From: Patulibacter defluvii
GTDB taxonomy: Bacteria; Actinomycetota; Thermoleophilia; Solirubrobacterales; Solirubrobacteraceae
DNA: 64,000 nt
Assembly: GCF_034096925.1 (NCBI RefSeq)
Contig: NZ_JAWZSQ010000001.1
Coordinates: forward strand, 434,001-498,000
Direction of reading: 5' to 3'
Below, piece by piece: positions 35,601 to 42,459 of the stretch (position 1 is its first letter; every line of letters begins with the position of its first letter). The position numbers were made by a program, and so were the translations under genes. Below the pieces are notes generated by a model. That model had not been told where the DNA came from. It saw nothing but the letters and a program-made list of their open reading frames with translations, and searched no databases.

Positions 35601-35923
35601 CCGACGGCGTCTACGAGTTGGTCGACTACAAGACCGGCCGCCCGCGGACCGCCGAGGAGCTGCGGACCGACGTCCAGCTGCAGCTCTACGCCGTCGCCGC
35701 CCAGGACGCCTGGGGGCTCGACGCGCCGCGCCAGAGCTACCACTACGTGCTCGACGACGAGAAGGTGCCGCTGGAGACCGAGGGCGCCGAGCGCGACCGG
35801 ATCGGCGTCACCGTCGCCGAGGTCGCCAGCGGCGTGCTGGCCCAGGAGTTCGAGCCGACGCCCTCCTACGAGACCTGCGCGATGTGCGACTACCGCCTGA
35901 CCTGCCCGGCGGCGGAGACGTAG
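32648..35923 (+). CDS. UvrD-type helicase fused to a RecB-family Fe-S nuclease
   Basis: A 1091-residue superfamily-1 helicase with a C-terminal PD-(D/E)XK nuclease, the arrangement of actinobacterial AdnA/AdnB break-processing enzymes. Walker A is GAAGTGKS (residues 41-48). The Walker B position reads VDDVQD (246-251), with Asp where most relatives have Glu. Motif III is GDDDQAIRR, motif VI VLHVAITRAR. The nuclease has GRVD979 and VD993YK995. Cys870, Cys1077, Cys1080 and Cys1086 match the AddB-type Fe-S staple. No second subunit adjoins it. GTG 32666 is an alternative start. Confidence 0.87.
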   Translation: MQQTGGVAEPLEGLSDAQVRAATLDPSPTDADRGAPLLIRGAAGTGKSVALAARAAWLATAAGIDPSRIVLLVATPAAVARSRRRLRERLGPAAADVVVTTLPDLCHRLLRDAAAEAGIDPFVVPATRTERVALLLEHREQLGLLHHDNGPAPIPLLAAAIARIDRLKESLADAATVSAWAARLADTDPRAPREREFAALLRLHDHVLRERGLIDHGDLMLRLLDLLQRDGAAAHRLAGQVGHLLVDDVQDLPTAGMRVLDALAAAGSGLSAAGDDDQAIRRVRAAASRNLRDLALRHGDLHTVTLERSWRCPEQVLRAAEAVVEPAADRLARRWHAPSGGQVRFWRAATERAQAQVAAGEVERLLREGTAPERIAILVGSVRREGGPIVAALEERAIPCRLGGEGAFLERVEVRDVLAWLRVLLDPADAPALSRALARPPIDLRSADLARGLQLARRRRNDLVDGLAAAIESPQLAPEARDRVAAFLRLYRAAQRALDVTPPDQFVHRLIEHLGLRRQQLFGASGDVVERLRDLARIGELAERHVRIAPQASARDFARWMVTLADAGGDPEGKVEAVPFAAGGAGQPEEPAADELVGAAGAAVRVLPLEAAPELELDHVLVLGLQASRLAGLSGARRLVDPLPEDLLAADLGPAPADPDGGRDQPQRFAVDEARRVLHVAITRARQGVVLAFPARAPSGADREPSPLVEEARRALDAPWEEHEERLFGPEDALHATFRTLRDQLLRDVATIGARLGDLRMDTDLDVAHGVTRYLELVKVAALINRAEGQEAADALPAIDAAIRQAATAQQKEMLLTSGLDDEILTDARHAAERAGGRGGAGEPSLEPFLPLRGDGVVLSAGDLSTYRACPLRYKFARVLRIPQQPTVAQRFGIVVHQVLERWHAQGGTQLGELQGLLAAGWRRSGLIGVADEQRLWGRAQEAMVRYHARNEAEASSPIWLERSFEFQLGDHTLRGRVDRVDRHPDGVYELVDYKTGRPRTAEELRTDVQLQLYAVAAQDAWGLDAPRQSYHYVLDDEKVPLETEGAERDRIGVTVAEVASGVLAQEFEPTPSYETCAMCDYRLTCPAAET

Positions 35924-35930
35924 CCGCGGG

Positions 35931-36854
35931 TCAGGTCTCGTCCGACGGGTCCTGCTCGCGCAGGAAGCGCTGGAAGTCGTGGGCGATCGAGTCGCCCGAC
36001 GGCAGCTCGCCGAGGTCCAGCCGCGGCGGGTCCTCCTGCAGCTCCTCGGCGTCCTCGTCGCTGCCGATCACCTCGCGCAGGTCGGCCATCTGCTCCAGCC
36101 GCTGCAGCAGCTCGCGCCGCTCCGGGTCGCGGTCGACCGCCTCGGTCACCTGCTGCTCGTAGCGCTCCGACGCGTCGCGCAGGCGCTTGGTCGGAACCGG
36201 CACCGAGGTCAGGTGCTCGACCGCCTCGACCAGCGCCAGCGTCGCCTTCGGGCTCGGCACGCCGGCCACGTAGTGGGGGACGTGGGCCAGCAGCGAGACC
36301 GCCGGCAGCCCCTGCCGCTGGGCCTCGACGTGGACCACGCCGGTCAGCCCGGTCGGGCCCTCGTAGTCGGGCAGCATCGCGTCGATCGAGGCCAGCAGCT
36401 CGAGGTCGGTGGCGATCCCGGTCAGCGGCACCGGCCGCGTGTGGGGGACGTCCGACAGCAGCCCGCCGAGGGTCACGACGAAGGTCGCCCCGAGGCTGCG
36501 CGCGGTCTCGACGATCGTCTCGCAGAGCGACCGCCAGCGCATCGCCGGCTCCGGCCCGCTGACCAGGATCAGGTCGCGGCCGGCGGCCGGCACGACCGCG
36601 GTCCGGATCTCGACCGTCGGCCACTCGAGGTCGTCGGCGATCCCGTCGCGGATCGTGATGTGCGGCCGGTAGGACTGCATCGTGTAGAGCAGCTCCGGGT
36701 CGACCGTCGCGCAGCGCTGGGCGCCGAGCCGGCGCGCCATCACGCCGACGGCGGAGCTCGCCGCGTCGCCGGCGTCGGTCCACCCGGTGAAGGCGCACAC
36801 GAGGGCCGGGTCCCGCAGCCCGACCGGACGGTCGTCCCAACGCAGGGGGATCAT
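35931..36854 (-). CDS. PAC2-family protein (proteasome assembly chaperone-like)
   Basis: A 307-residue protein of the PAC2 family, known in actinobacteria and archaea and named after the eukaryotic proteasome assembly chaperone. It begins MIPLRWDDRPVGLRDPALVC, then GWTDAGDAASSAVG and GGLLSDVPHTRPVP. An acidic tail of about 60 residues (GSDEDAEELQEDPP) follows. Its role in bacteria is unproven. ATG 36854 is chosen because TACCGT (minus strand) lies 7 nt upstream. It is convergent with the helicase-nuclease gene (7-nt gap) and back-to-back with the OB-HD gene. Confidence 0.88.
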   Translation of the reverse strand: MIPLRWDDRPVGLRDPALVCAFTGWTDAGDAASSAVGVMARRLGAQRCATVDPELLYTMQSYRPHITIRDGIADDLEWPTVEIRTAVVPAAGRDLILVSGPEPAMRWRSLCETIVETARSLGATFVVTLGGLLSDVPHTRPVPLTGIATDLELLASIDAMLPDYEGPTGLTGVVHVEAQRQGLPAVSLLAHVPHYVAGVPSPKATLALVEAVEHLTSVPVPTKRLRDASERYEQQVTEAVDRDPERRELLQRLEQMADLREVIGSDEDAEELQEDPPRLDLGELPSGDSIAHDFQRFLREQDPSDET

Positions 36855-36861
36855 CCGAGCC

Positions 36862-36873
36862 ACGGTACAAGAT
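36862..36873. promoter_or_regulatory. Abutting divergent -10 boxes (PAC2 and OB-HD genes)
   Basis: TACCGT on the minus strand (36867-36862) and CAAGAT on the plus strand (36868-36873) touch without a gap. Each start codon lies exactly 7 nt beyond its own box, leaving only 26 bases between the two start codons. Confidence 0.6.
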
Positions 36874-36880
36874 GGCTCCT

Positions 36881-37762
36881 GTGTCATCGGTCGTGGAGCC
36901 CACCGTCGCCGCGCTCGGTCCCGGCGACCGGATCGCCGGCGTCTTCGCCTGCGTCCGCAAGGATCGCGCGAGCGGTCGCTCCGGCCCGTACCTGGCGGTC
37001 GACCTGCGCGACCGCACCGGGACGATCGCGGCCCGCGTCTTCCGCGACGTCGATCGCTGGGACGGCGCCTTCGAGCGCGGCGACGTGGTCCAGGTCGCCG
37101 GCACCGTCGACCGCTACCGCGACGGCCTCGTCGCCGAGCTGACCGCGGTCCGCCGGGTCGACCCGGAGACCGTCGACCCGGCGCGCTTCCTGCCGGTCGC
37201 CTACCGCGACCTCGACGAGCTGGACGGCTTCCTGGAGGGCCTGGCCGGCGAGGTCGGCGACCCGCCGTTCGCGGCCCTGCTGCGCGAGCTGCTGGACGAC
37301 GAGCCGCTGCGGCGGGCGTGGCGCAAGGCGCCCTGCTCGATCGCCGGCCACCACGCCTACCTCGGCGGCCTGCTGGAGCACACGGTCGCGGTCGGCGCGC
37401 TGGCCAACGAGGCCTGCGTCCACCACCCGGGCCTCAACCGCGACCTGCTGCTGACCGCGGCGATCGTCCACGACCTCGGCCGCACGCGCGAGTTCCGCTA
37501 CGGCGCCGAGATCGACCGGACCGAGGTCGGCGAGCTGCTCGGCCACGTCGAGCTGGGGCTGCGGATCCTCTCCGAGCCGGCCCGCCGGGCGGGGCTCGAC
37601 GAGCAGCGCTGGGCGCACCTGGCCCACTGCGTGCTGACCCACCACGGGGCCGAGCGGGCCGGCGGGCGGTTCCGCTCGGCGGAGGCGGCGGCGCTCTTCC
37701 GGCTGAACGCGGTCGACGCCGCGATCAAGGACGCGCTCGAGCACGGGCTCGGCCACGGCTGA
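36881..37762 (+). CDS. OB-fold plus HD-domain phosphohydrolase (YhaM-like 3'-5' exonuclease)
   Basis: A 293-residue protein. Residues 10-95 form an OB-type nucleic-acid-binding domain (YLAVDLRDRTGTIAARVFRD). The HD domain has metal-site residues His157-158 (AGHHAYLGGLLEHT) and His197-Asp198 (AAIVHDLGRTREF). YhaM/CBF1 proteins with this layout are metal-dependent 3'-5' exonucleases on DNA or RNA. I prefer GTG 36881 because CAAGAT is 7 nt upstream; ATG 36872 would add three residues and overlap that box. Confidence 0.88.
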   Translation: MSSVVEPTVAALGPGDRIAGVFACVRKDRASGRSGPYLAVDLRDRTGTIAARVFRDVDRWDGAFERGDVVQVAGTVDRYRDGLVAELTAVRRVDPETVDPARFLPVAYRDLDELDGFLEGLAGEVGDPPFAALLRELLDDEPLRRAWRKAPCSIAGHHAYLGGLLEHTVAVGALANEACVHHPGLNRDLLLTAAIVHDLGRTREFRYGAEIDRTEVGELLGHVELGLRILSEPARRAGLDEQRWAHLAHCVLTHHGAERAGGRFRSAEAAALFRLNAVDAAIKDALEHGLGHG

Positions 37763-38222
37763 GGCGGGACGAGGGCGACGAGCGGCGCCGACGATGGGGG
37801 GTGGACCATCGTCGGCGCGCTGAGACGTTCAGTGCGTCAGCAACGCGGGGGGTCAAGCCGCATGCTGCGAGGCGTTAGTTCCCGCGGCGTGGGTCGTCGC
37901 CTTGGTGCGGGAGGGATGGGACCGTCTCGCAGCGTGACACTGGGGAACGTCCTGCTCGTCATGGCCGGGGGGGCCGGCCGCGATCGATTCTGGCACGTCG
38001 GTCGGGGTTCCCGCAAGCAGATCGACTACGTCGATCGTCCAGACCCGGTCACCCGTCCATGGACGTTCCGTCGGGTCGACCCCCGTCGACCGTCCTCGGC
38101 CGACCGCACGGGCCTCCCGGGGCGTCCCTCCGCAGGATGCAGGGGCGAACCGTACGCCGTACCCGTCGCAGCGCCGGCGGTCGCTGCTGGACGAACCGCC
38201 GATCCGCGTGCCGGGGAGCGCC
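37763..38222. other. 460-bp gap between convergent genes, no gene recognised
   Basis: Both flanking genes end here, so no promoter is required, yet this is the longest non-coding stretch. It holds a terminator at 37785-37818, an ATCGAC-TAC-GTCGAT palindrome near 38021-38035 and CGTACGCCGT at 38151-38160, a piece of the motif shared by two promoters elsewhere. No frame shows the codon bias of local genes. It might hide a small RNA or a decayed gene; I cannot support either. Confidence 0.5.
37785..37818 (+). terminator. Terminator after the OB-HD gene
   Basis: GCGCCGACGAT (37785-37795) pairs perfectly with ATCGTCGGCGC (37808-37818), 12-nt loop, 22 bases after the stop. Confidence 0.7.
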
Positions 38223-39014
38223 TCAACGCGGAGCCGCCTCGGGACCGTCCGGCGACCGCATCCCGCGCCGCGCCAGCTGCGACGAGACGAACAGCAGCAG
38301 CGCCGCGAAGCCGATCTGGGCCGCTCGTGACGGGATCGCGTTGACGATCACCACCCCCAGCAGGGCTCCCGGGATCGCCAGCGTCCCGAGCGTCACCGCC
38401 ACCCGCAGGTCGAGGTTGCCGTAGCGGTGCTGGCGCCACGACCCGACCAGCGACACCGGCACGATCGCCAGCAGCGAGGTCGCCTCGGCGTCGACGTGCG
38501 GCAGCCCCAGCAGCAGCGCCAGGCCGGGGACGAAGAGCGAGCCGCCGCCGACCCCGAGCAGGCCGGAGACGACGCCGGCCGCGGCCCCGATCACCAGCGC
38601 GCCGCCGACGTGGAGGGCATCGCGCGAGACCGTCTCGCCGTCGCCCGGCTCGACTCCGGCGATCATCAGCAGCGCGACCGCGGCCAGCAGGATCGCGAAC
38701 AGCAGCGAGACCCGCCGGGCCGGGATCCGCTGCTGGATCCAGGTGCCGGCCAGCACGCCGCCGATCGCCGGCAGCCCGACCAGCAGCCCCTCGAGCACGT
38801 GGAGCGTGCCGTAGGCGCCCTGGGTGATCGTGGCGGCCGAGGCGATCAGGACGATCGCGGCCAGCGAGGTGGCCGTCGCGCGCCGCTCGTCCATCCCCAG
38901 CAGCAGGATCAGCAGCGGCACCATCACGACCCCGCCGCCGACGCCGAAGAGCCCGCTGAAGAGCCCGGCGGCGGTGCCGATCGCGGCGATCACGAGGGTC
39001 CGGCGGCCGGGCAC
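38223..39014 (-). CDS. TauE/SafE-family anion exporter (copy 2)
   Basis: A 263-residue membrane protein, paralogous to the gene at 27450-28277. Shared blocks include LFSGLFGVGGGVVMVPLLIL, MDERRATATSLAAIVL, VSGLLGVGGGSLFVPGL and RYGNLDLRVAV. About eight TM helices in two repeats are expected. There is no adjacent LysR gene here, so its control differs. GTG 39014 lies 7 nt after TACGAT on the minus strand (leaderless layout). It probably exports sulfite or organosulfonates; the substrate is unproven. Confidence 0.88.
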   Translation of the reverse strand: MPGRRTLVIAAIGTAAGLFSGLFGVGGGVVMVPLLILLLGMDERRATATSLAAIVLIASAATITQGAYGTLHVLEGLLVGLPAIGGVLAGTWIQQRIPARRVSLLFAILLAAVALLMIAGVEPGDGETVSRDALHVGGALVIGAAAGVVSGLLGVGGGSLFVPGLALLLGLPHVDAEATSLLAIVPVSLVGSWRQHRYGNLDLRVAVTLGTLAIPGALLGVVIVNAIPSRAAQIGFAALLLFVSSQLARRGMRSPDGPEAAPR

Positions 39015-39074
39015 GGCGGAGATCGTAGCCCTGCCGTCGTGCCGGGCCGCGGCCGATTCGAGACACTAGGCGGC

Positions 39075-39884
39075 GTGACCGACGATCGGCTCGCCGACCT
39101 CGTCGCGCCCCTGCGCGCCGCTCCCGAGCGGGCCGCCGTGCTGCTCGACGTCGACGGCACGCTGGCCCCGATCACCCGCCACGCCGGGGCCGCCGAGGTG
39201 CCCGCGCCGACCCGCGGGCTGCTGACCGAGGTCGCGGCGCGGTTCGGCCTGGTGGCCTGCGTCAGCGGCCGGCGGGCGACCGACGCGCGGCGGATCGTCG
39301 GGATCGGCTCGCTGCTCTACGTCGGCAACCACGGCACCGAGGTCCTGCGGCGCGGCGCCTCGTCGGTCGAGACCAACCCCGCCGTCGCCGCCTGGGAGCC
39401 GCGGGTTCGCGAGGTCGCCGCGACGCTGCTCCGCGACCGGCCCGACCTCGACCGGCTCGGGGTCTGGTGCGAGGACAAGGGCCCGATCCAGGCGCTGCAC
39501 TGGCGCGGCTCCGGCGACGAGTCGCGGGCCGAGGCGCTGGTCGCCGAGCTCGGCGCGCGGGCCGAGGCCGAGGGGCTGGCCCTCCACCACGGGCGGATGG
39601 TGCTGGAGCTGCGGCCGCCGGTCGCCTTCGACAAGGGCGTCGCGGTCCGCTGGCTGCTGGCCGGCGGGGGCTACGGCACCGCGCTCTACGCCGGCGACGA
39701 CCGCACCGACCTCGACGCCTTCGCCGGGCTGCGGGCGCTGGTCGACGAGGACGACCTGGAGCGGGCCGCCTGCGTGGCGGTCAGCGACGGCGAGGCGCCG
39801 GCCGAGGTCGCCGCGGCGGCCGACCTGACCGTCGACGGGCAGCGCGGGATCCGCGCCGTCCTCCAGGAGCTGCTCCGCCCATGA
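39075..39884 (+). CDS. otsB: Trehalose-6-phosphate phosphatase
   Basis: A 269-residue HAD-superfamily enzyme that converts trehalose 6-phosphate to trehalose. Catalytic Asp25 and Asp27 lie in LLDVDGTLAPI; CVSGRRATDARRIVG is motif 2; DKGVAVRWLL carries the motif-3 Lys; and AGDDRTDLDAF is motif 4. No otsA is in the window. GTG 39075 is the only start that keeps the N-terminus before the HAD motif. The stop overlaps the next ATG (ATGA), so the following membrane protein is co-translated. Confidence 0.92.
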   Translation: MTDDRLADLVAPLRAAPERAAVLLDVDGTLAPITRHAGAAEVPAPTRGLLTEVAARFGLVACVSGRRATDARRIVGIGSLLYVGNHGTEVLRRGASSVETNPAVAAWEPRVREVAATLLRDRPDLDRLGVWCEDKGPIQALHWRGSGDESRAEALVAELGARAEAEGLALHHGRMVLELRPPVAFDKGVAVRWLLAGGGYGTALYAGDDRTDLDAFAGLRALVDEDDLERAACVAVSDGEAPAEVAAAADLTVDGQRGIRAVLQELLRP

Positions 39885-40414
39885 CCTTCCGCCAGCTGCT
39901 GCGCTCGACCGTGCTGCTCTGCACCGGCTCCTCGTCGGTGCTGGCGCTGCTCGTCGTGCTGCGGGGGATGGCGGACGGCGAGGCGGCGGGCGTGGCCGTC
40001 TCCGCCACCTGGTGGCTGATCGCGGCGGCGATCGGGATCGGGTTCGGCCGCCACGACGCGGTCAACCCGCAGATCGCCCGGGTCCTGGCCGACGCCCGCG
40101 CCGCCAACCAGCTGCCCGAGCACCACCCGGTGCGGACGCTGCTGAACCGGCTCTGGCCGCTGCTGGTGGCGACGCTCGTCTCCGGCCTGGCCGCGCTGCT
40201 GCTGCCGCAGGTGACCGGCGTCGCCGCCGGCTTCCTGCTGATCTGGGCGCTGGCCTGGCGGCGGCAGGAGTCGGCCGTGCAGGCGATCGAGGAGCGCGAC
40301 GGGGTTGAGTTCCACGTCGAGCGGACCGGGCTGGTCGAGCCGCTGAAGCTGGTCCGGATGCCGGGCCTGCGCCGCGACCGCCCCGAGCACAAGCGCCAGG
40401 CGTCGAGCGTCTGA
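39881..40414 (+). CDS. Membrane protein co-translated with otsB
   Basis: A 177-residue protein with two TM segments near the N-terminus (TGSSSVLALLVVLRGM; WWLIAAAIGIGFG) and one or two in residues 85-125 (LLVATLVSGLAALLLPQVTGV; LLIWALAW), then a basic cytoplasmic tail with EFHVERTGLVEPLKLVRMPG. The family is not recognised, although the tail resembles conserved actinobacterial hypothetical proteins. The ATGA overlap with otsB implies linked expression. Confidence 0.8.
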   Translation: MTFRQLLRSTVLLCTGSSSVLALLVVLRGMADGEAAGVAVSATWWLIAAAIGIGFGRHDAVNPQIARVLADARAANQLPEHHPVRTLLNRLWPLLVATLVSGLAALLLPQVTGVAAGFLLIWALAWRRQESAVQAIEERDGVEFHVERTGLVEPLKLVRMPGLRRDRPEHKRQASSV

Positions 40415-40415
40415 T

Positions 40416-40451
40416 CCCGGCCGCCGGCGCCCCGCGCGCCGGCCGACCGGG
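40416..40451. terminator. Bidirectional terminator between convergent genes
   Basis: CCCGG outer and GCCGGCGC inner arms (40416-40430) pair with GCGCCGGC and CCGGG (40436-40451). Confidence 0.6.
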
Positions 40452-40465
40452 ACCAGGGCTCACGC

Positions 40466-40837
40466 TCAGGTCGACGGGGCCCCGTCGACCGGTCGCGCCG
40501 CGCGCAGGCGGGTCCGCAGCCGCTCGACCGACGGGGCGGCCAGTTGGGCGCGGGCCTGCTCGCAGGCGCCGGCGGCGGCGCCGAGCGCCACGGCCAGCCG
40601 GCGGAGCGCCTGCTGCTCGGGGCTGCCGGCGGGGAACTCGCGCGTGAGGAGCGCGGTCCCGTCGTCGAGCGTGCGCATGCTCGCCTCGACCGCGCCGAGC
40701 GTCGCCGGCAACGCGAACCGCGTCTCTCCCGCGGCCGCGGCGTCCTGGAGCGCCCGGGCCGCCTGCAACAGGTCGCAGGCGGCGTCGAACAGCTCGTCGC
40801 TGGGGTGGTGACGCCGGTGGCGGCCGAGGGCGGACAT
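40466..40837 (-). CDS. Small helical hypothetical protein
   Basis: A 123-residue Ala-rich, mostly helical protein starting MSALGRHRRHHPSDELFDAACDL. Its body (LLQAARALQDAAAAG; EASMRTLDDGTALLTRE) suggests a helical bundle of a size seen in small PadR-less or four-helix proteins. No family is recognised. It is divergent from the Gre-like gene across a 129-bp gap filled by a large palindrome, so the two may be co-regulated. Confidence 0.65.
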   Translation of the reverse strand: MSALGRHRRHHPSDELFDAACDLLQAARALQDAAAAGETRFALPATLGAVEASMRTLDDGTALLTREFPAGSPEQQALRRLAVALGAAAGACEQARAQLAAPSVERLRTRLRAARPVDGAPST

Positions 40838-40871
40838 GCCCCGAAAGCGTGCGTCGTGGCCGATCGCCCTT

Positions 40872-40932
40872 CCATGGCGGTTCCCGACCATTCGCCGCCG
40901 CCGGCGCGCCAAATGGTCGTGTCCCGCCATGG
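40872..40932. promoter_or_regulatory. 61-bp near-perfect palindrome between divergent genes
   Basis: Left arm CCATGGCGGTTCCCGACCATT (40872-40892, 21 nt, here named by ends CCATGGCGG and CGACCATT) pairs with the right arm AATGGTCG to CCGCCATGG (40912-40932) with three mismatches in the middle of the arms; the 19-nt centre is G/C-rich. It lies 34 bases before the Gre-like start and 34 bases from the opposite gene, so it is placed symmetrically. Candidate operator or long hairpin. Confidence 0.65.
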
Positions 40933-40966
40933 GCGCGGGGCCGGCGGGCCGGGAACCTCCCCGGTC

Positions 40967-41428
40967 ATGTCCGCTCGACCGCACCCGTCGACCGACCAGC
41001 TGCCCGTCACCCAGGCGGAGCTGGTCGCGCTGGAGGAGCAGCTGTGGCGCCTGCGCTCGGGGCGGGTCCGGATCGACCCGCTGTCGGAGTCGGGCGGCGA
41101 CGCCGGCGCCGACGCCGAGCGGCTGACCACCAACCGCCGGATCATGGAGCTGGAGCACGCCCTCGCCCGCGCCGCCGTCGTCCGGCCCGGCGCCGACGGC
41201 TTCGCGGTCGCGGCGATCGGGACCGCGGTGCTGGTCGACGACGGCCGCAAGCAGCGCCGCTACCGGCTCTCGCTGGAGCCCGAGCCGGGCCAGACCGGGA
41301 CCGTCTCGGCGACCTCGCCGGTCGGCGCCGCGCTGCTCGGCCAGGCGATCGGCAGCACCGTCCGGGTGGCGCTGCCCGACGGTCGCGAGCGCGAGCTGCG
41401 GGTGGTCGGGATCGGCGACGACGCCTGA
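40967..41428 (+). CDS. GreA/GreB-family transcription factor-like protein
   Basis: A 153-residue protein. The C-terminal half (AAIGTAVLVDDGRKQRRYRLSLE; ISATSPVGAALLGQAIGSTVRVAL-like block) is the GreA/GreB FKBP-like domain that docks on RNA polymerase secondary channel. The N-terminal coiled coil is shorter and its tip reads RIDPLSESGGDAGADAERL, not the DxxEN-type acidic tip of GreA. It may therefore modulate RNA polymerase without cleavage-stimulating activity (compare Rnk and other Gre-like inhibitors). ATG 40967 is the start nearest to the domain; upstream in-frame ATG codons lie in the palindrome region. Confidence 0.8.
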   Translation: MSARPHPSTDQLPVTQAELVALEEQLWRLRSGRVRIDPLSESGGDAGADAERLTTNRRIMELEHALARAAVVRPGADGFAVAAIGTAVLVDDGRKQRRYRLSLEPEPGQTGTVSATSPVGAALLGQAIGSTVRVALPDGRERELRVVGIGDDA

Positions 41429-41469
41429 GCCTGCGGGCGCCGCCCGGCGCCCTCTGTCACGGTTGCTCG

Positions 41470-42459
41470 ATGACCGCGTTCGTGATCCGGATGTCGCTGG
41501 AGCGGCAGCTGTTCCTGCTCGCGGTGGCGGCGGTCGGCCTCGGCACGATCGGGCTGCTGGTGCTGCCGGTGACGGTCAGCGTGCCGGTCACCGGCGGCGA
41601 GGCGCTGGTGCTGGTGCTCGGCGCGCTGCTGCTGCTGGTCGCGTTCCGGATCGCGCTGCTGCGGATCCTGCGGCCGCTCCACCGGCTGGCCCGCGCGATG
41701 CAGGAGATCGACCCCGTCGACCCGGTGCCCGACCTGCGGCGGATGATCGAGCCCGACGACCGCGACGTCGACCAGCTGCTGATGTCGTTCGAGCAGATGC
41801 TGCGCCGCTTCCGCCAGGAGCGGCACGCCAGCGACCGTCGGATGCTGGCCACCCAGGAGGCCGAGCAGCGGCGGATCGCCCGCGAGCTGCACGACGAGCT
41901 GGGCCAGACCCTGACCGCGCTCAAGCTCCAGATCGAGCGGGCGGGGATCGACGGCGCCACCCGCGAGCCGATCGCGCGCACCGTCAGCCGCGCGCTCGAC
42001 GAGGTCCGCGGCATCGCCCTCCGGCTGCGGCCCGAGGCGCTCGACGACCTGGGGCTGGTCAACGCACTGCTGGCGCTGGCCCGGCGGGTCACCGACGAGA
42101 GCGGGATCCCGGTCGAGCGCGAGCTGGACGGCCCGCTGCCGCCGCTCGCGCCCGACGCCGAGCTGGCGCTCTACCGGATCGCCCAGGAGGCGCTGACCAA
42201 CGTCGTCCGCCACGCCGGCGCGACCCGCGCGACGATCGTCCTGCGGGTCGACGGCGGCGACGTCGAGCTGACCGTCCGCGACGACGGCCGCGGGCTCGGC
42301 GACGCCCGTGCCGGGGGACGCGGGATCGCCGGCATGCGCGAGCGGGCGCGGCTGGTCGGGGCGCGGATCGCGCTCGCCGACGAGGGCGGCGCGGTCGTCC
42401 GCGTGCGGCTCCCGGCGGGCGCCCCGCTGGTGGTGACCGGCGAGGGGGCGGTCGCGTGA
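41470..42459 (+). CDS. Sensor histidine kinase, NarX/DesK type (HisKA_3)
   Basis: A 329-residue membrane kinase. Two TM segments (residues about 12-33 and 44-66) enclose a very short outer loop (VSVPVTGGEA), so it may sense the membrane itself. A HAMP-like linker (70-115) leads to the HisKA_3 box ARELHDELGQTLTALKLQIE with phosphorylated His141. The HATPase domain includes ALTNVVRHAGA (N box) and VRDDGRGLGD (G1). It overlaps the response regulator gene by GTGA, so the two form one system. Confidence 0.92.
   Translation: MTAFVIRMSLERQLFLLAVAAVGLGTIGLLVLPVTVSVPVTGGEALVLVLGALLLLVAFRIALLRILRPLHRLARAMQEIDPVDPVPDLRRMIEPDDRDVDQLLMSFEQMLRRFRQERHASDRRMLATQEAEQRRIARELHDELGQTLTALKLQIERAGIDGATREPIARTVSRALDEVRGIALRLRPEALDDLGLVNALLALARRVTDESGIPVERELDGPLPPLAPDAELALYRIAQEALTNVVRHAGATRATIVLRVDGGDVELTVRDDGRGLGDARAGGRGIAGMRERARLVGARIALADEGGAVVRVRLPAGAPLVVTGEGAVA

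Noticed and set aside
32648..35923. Helicase-nuclease as part of a phage-defence island
   Set aside because: Neighbours are housekeeping genes (inositol-monophosphatase-family, PAC2, OB-HD); no methylase, toxin, reverse transcriptase or mobile element is present.
37832..38344. A 170-codon open frame in the 460-bp gap
   Set aside because: Arg/Ser/Pro-rich translation, no ribosome site, no third-position bias, and overlap with the tauE-like gene end.
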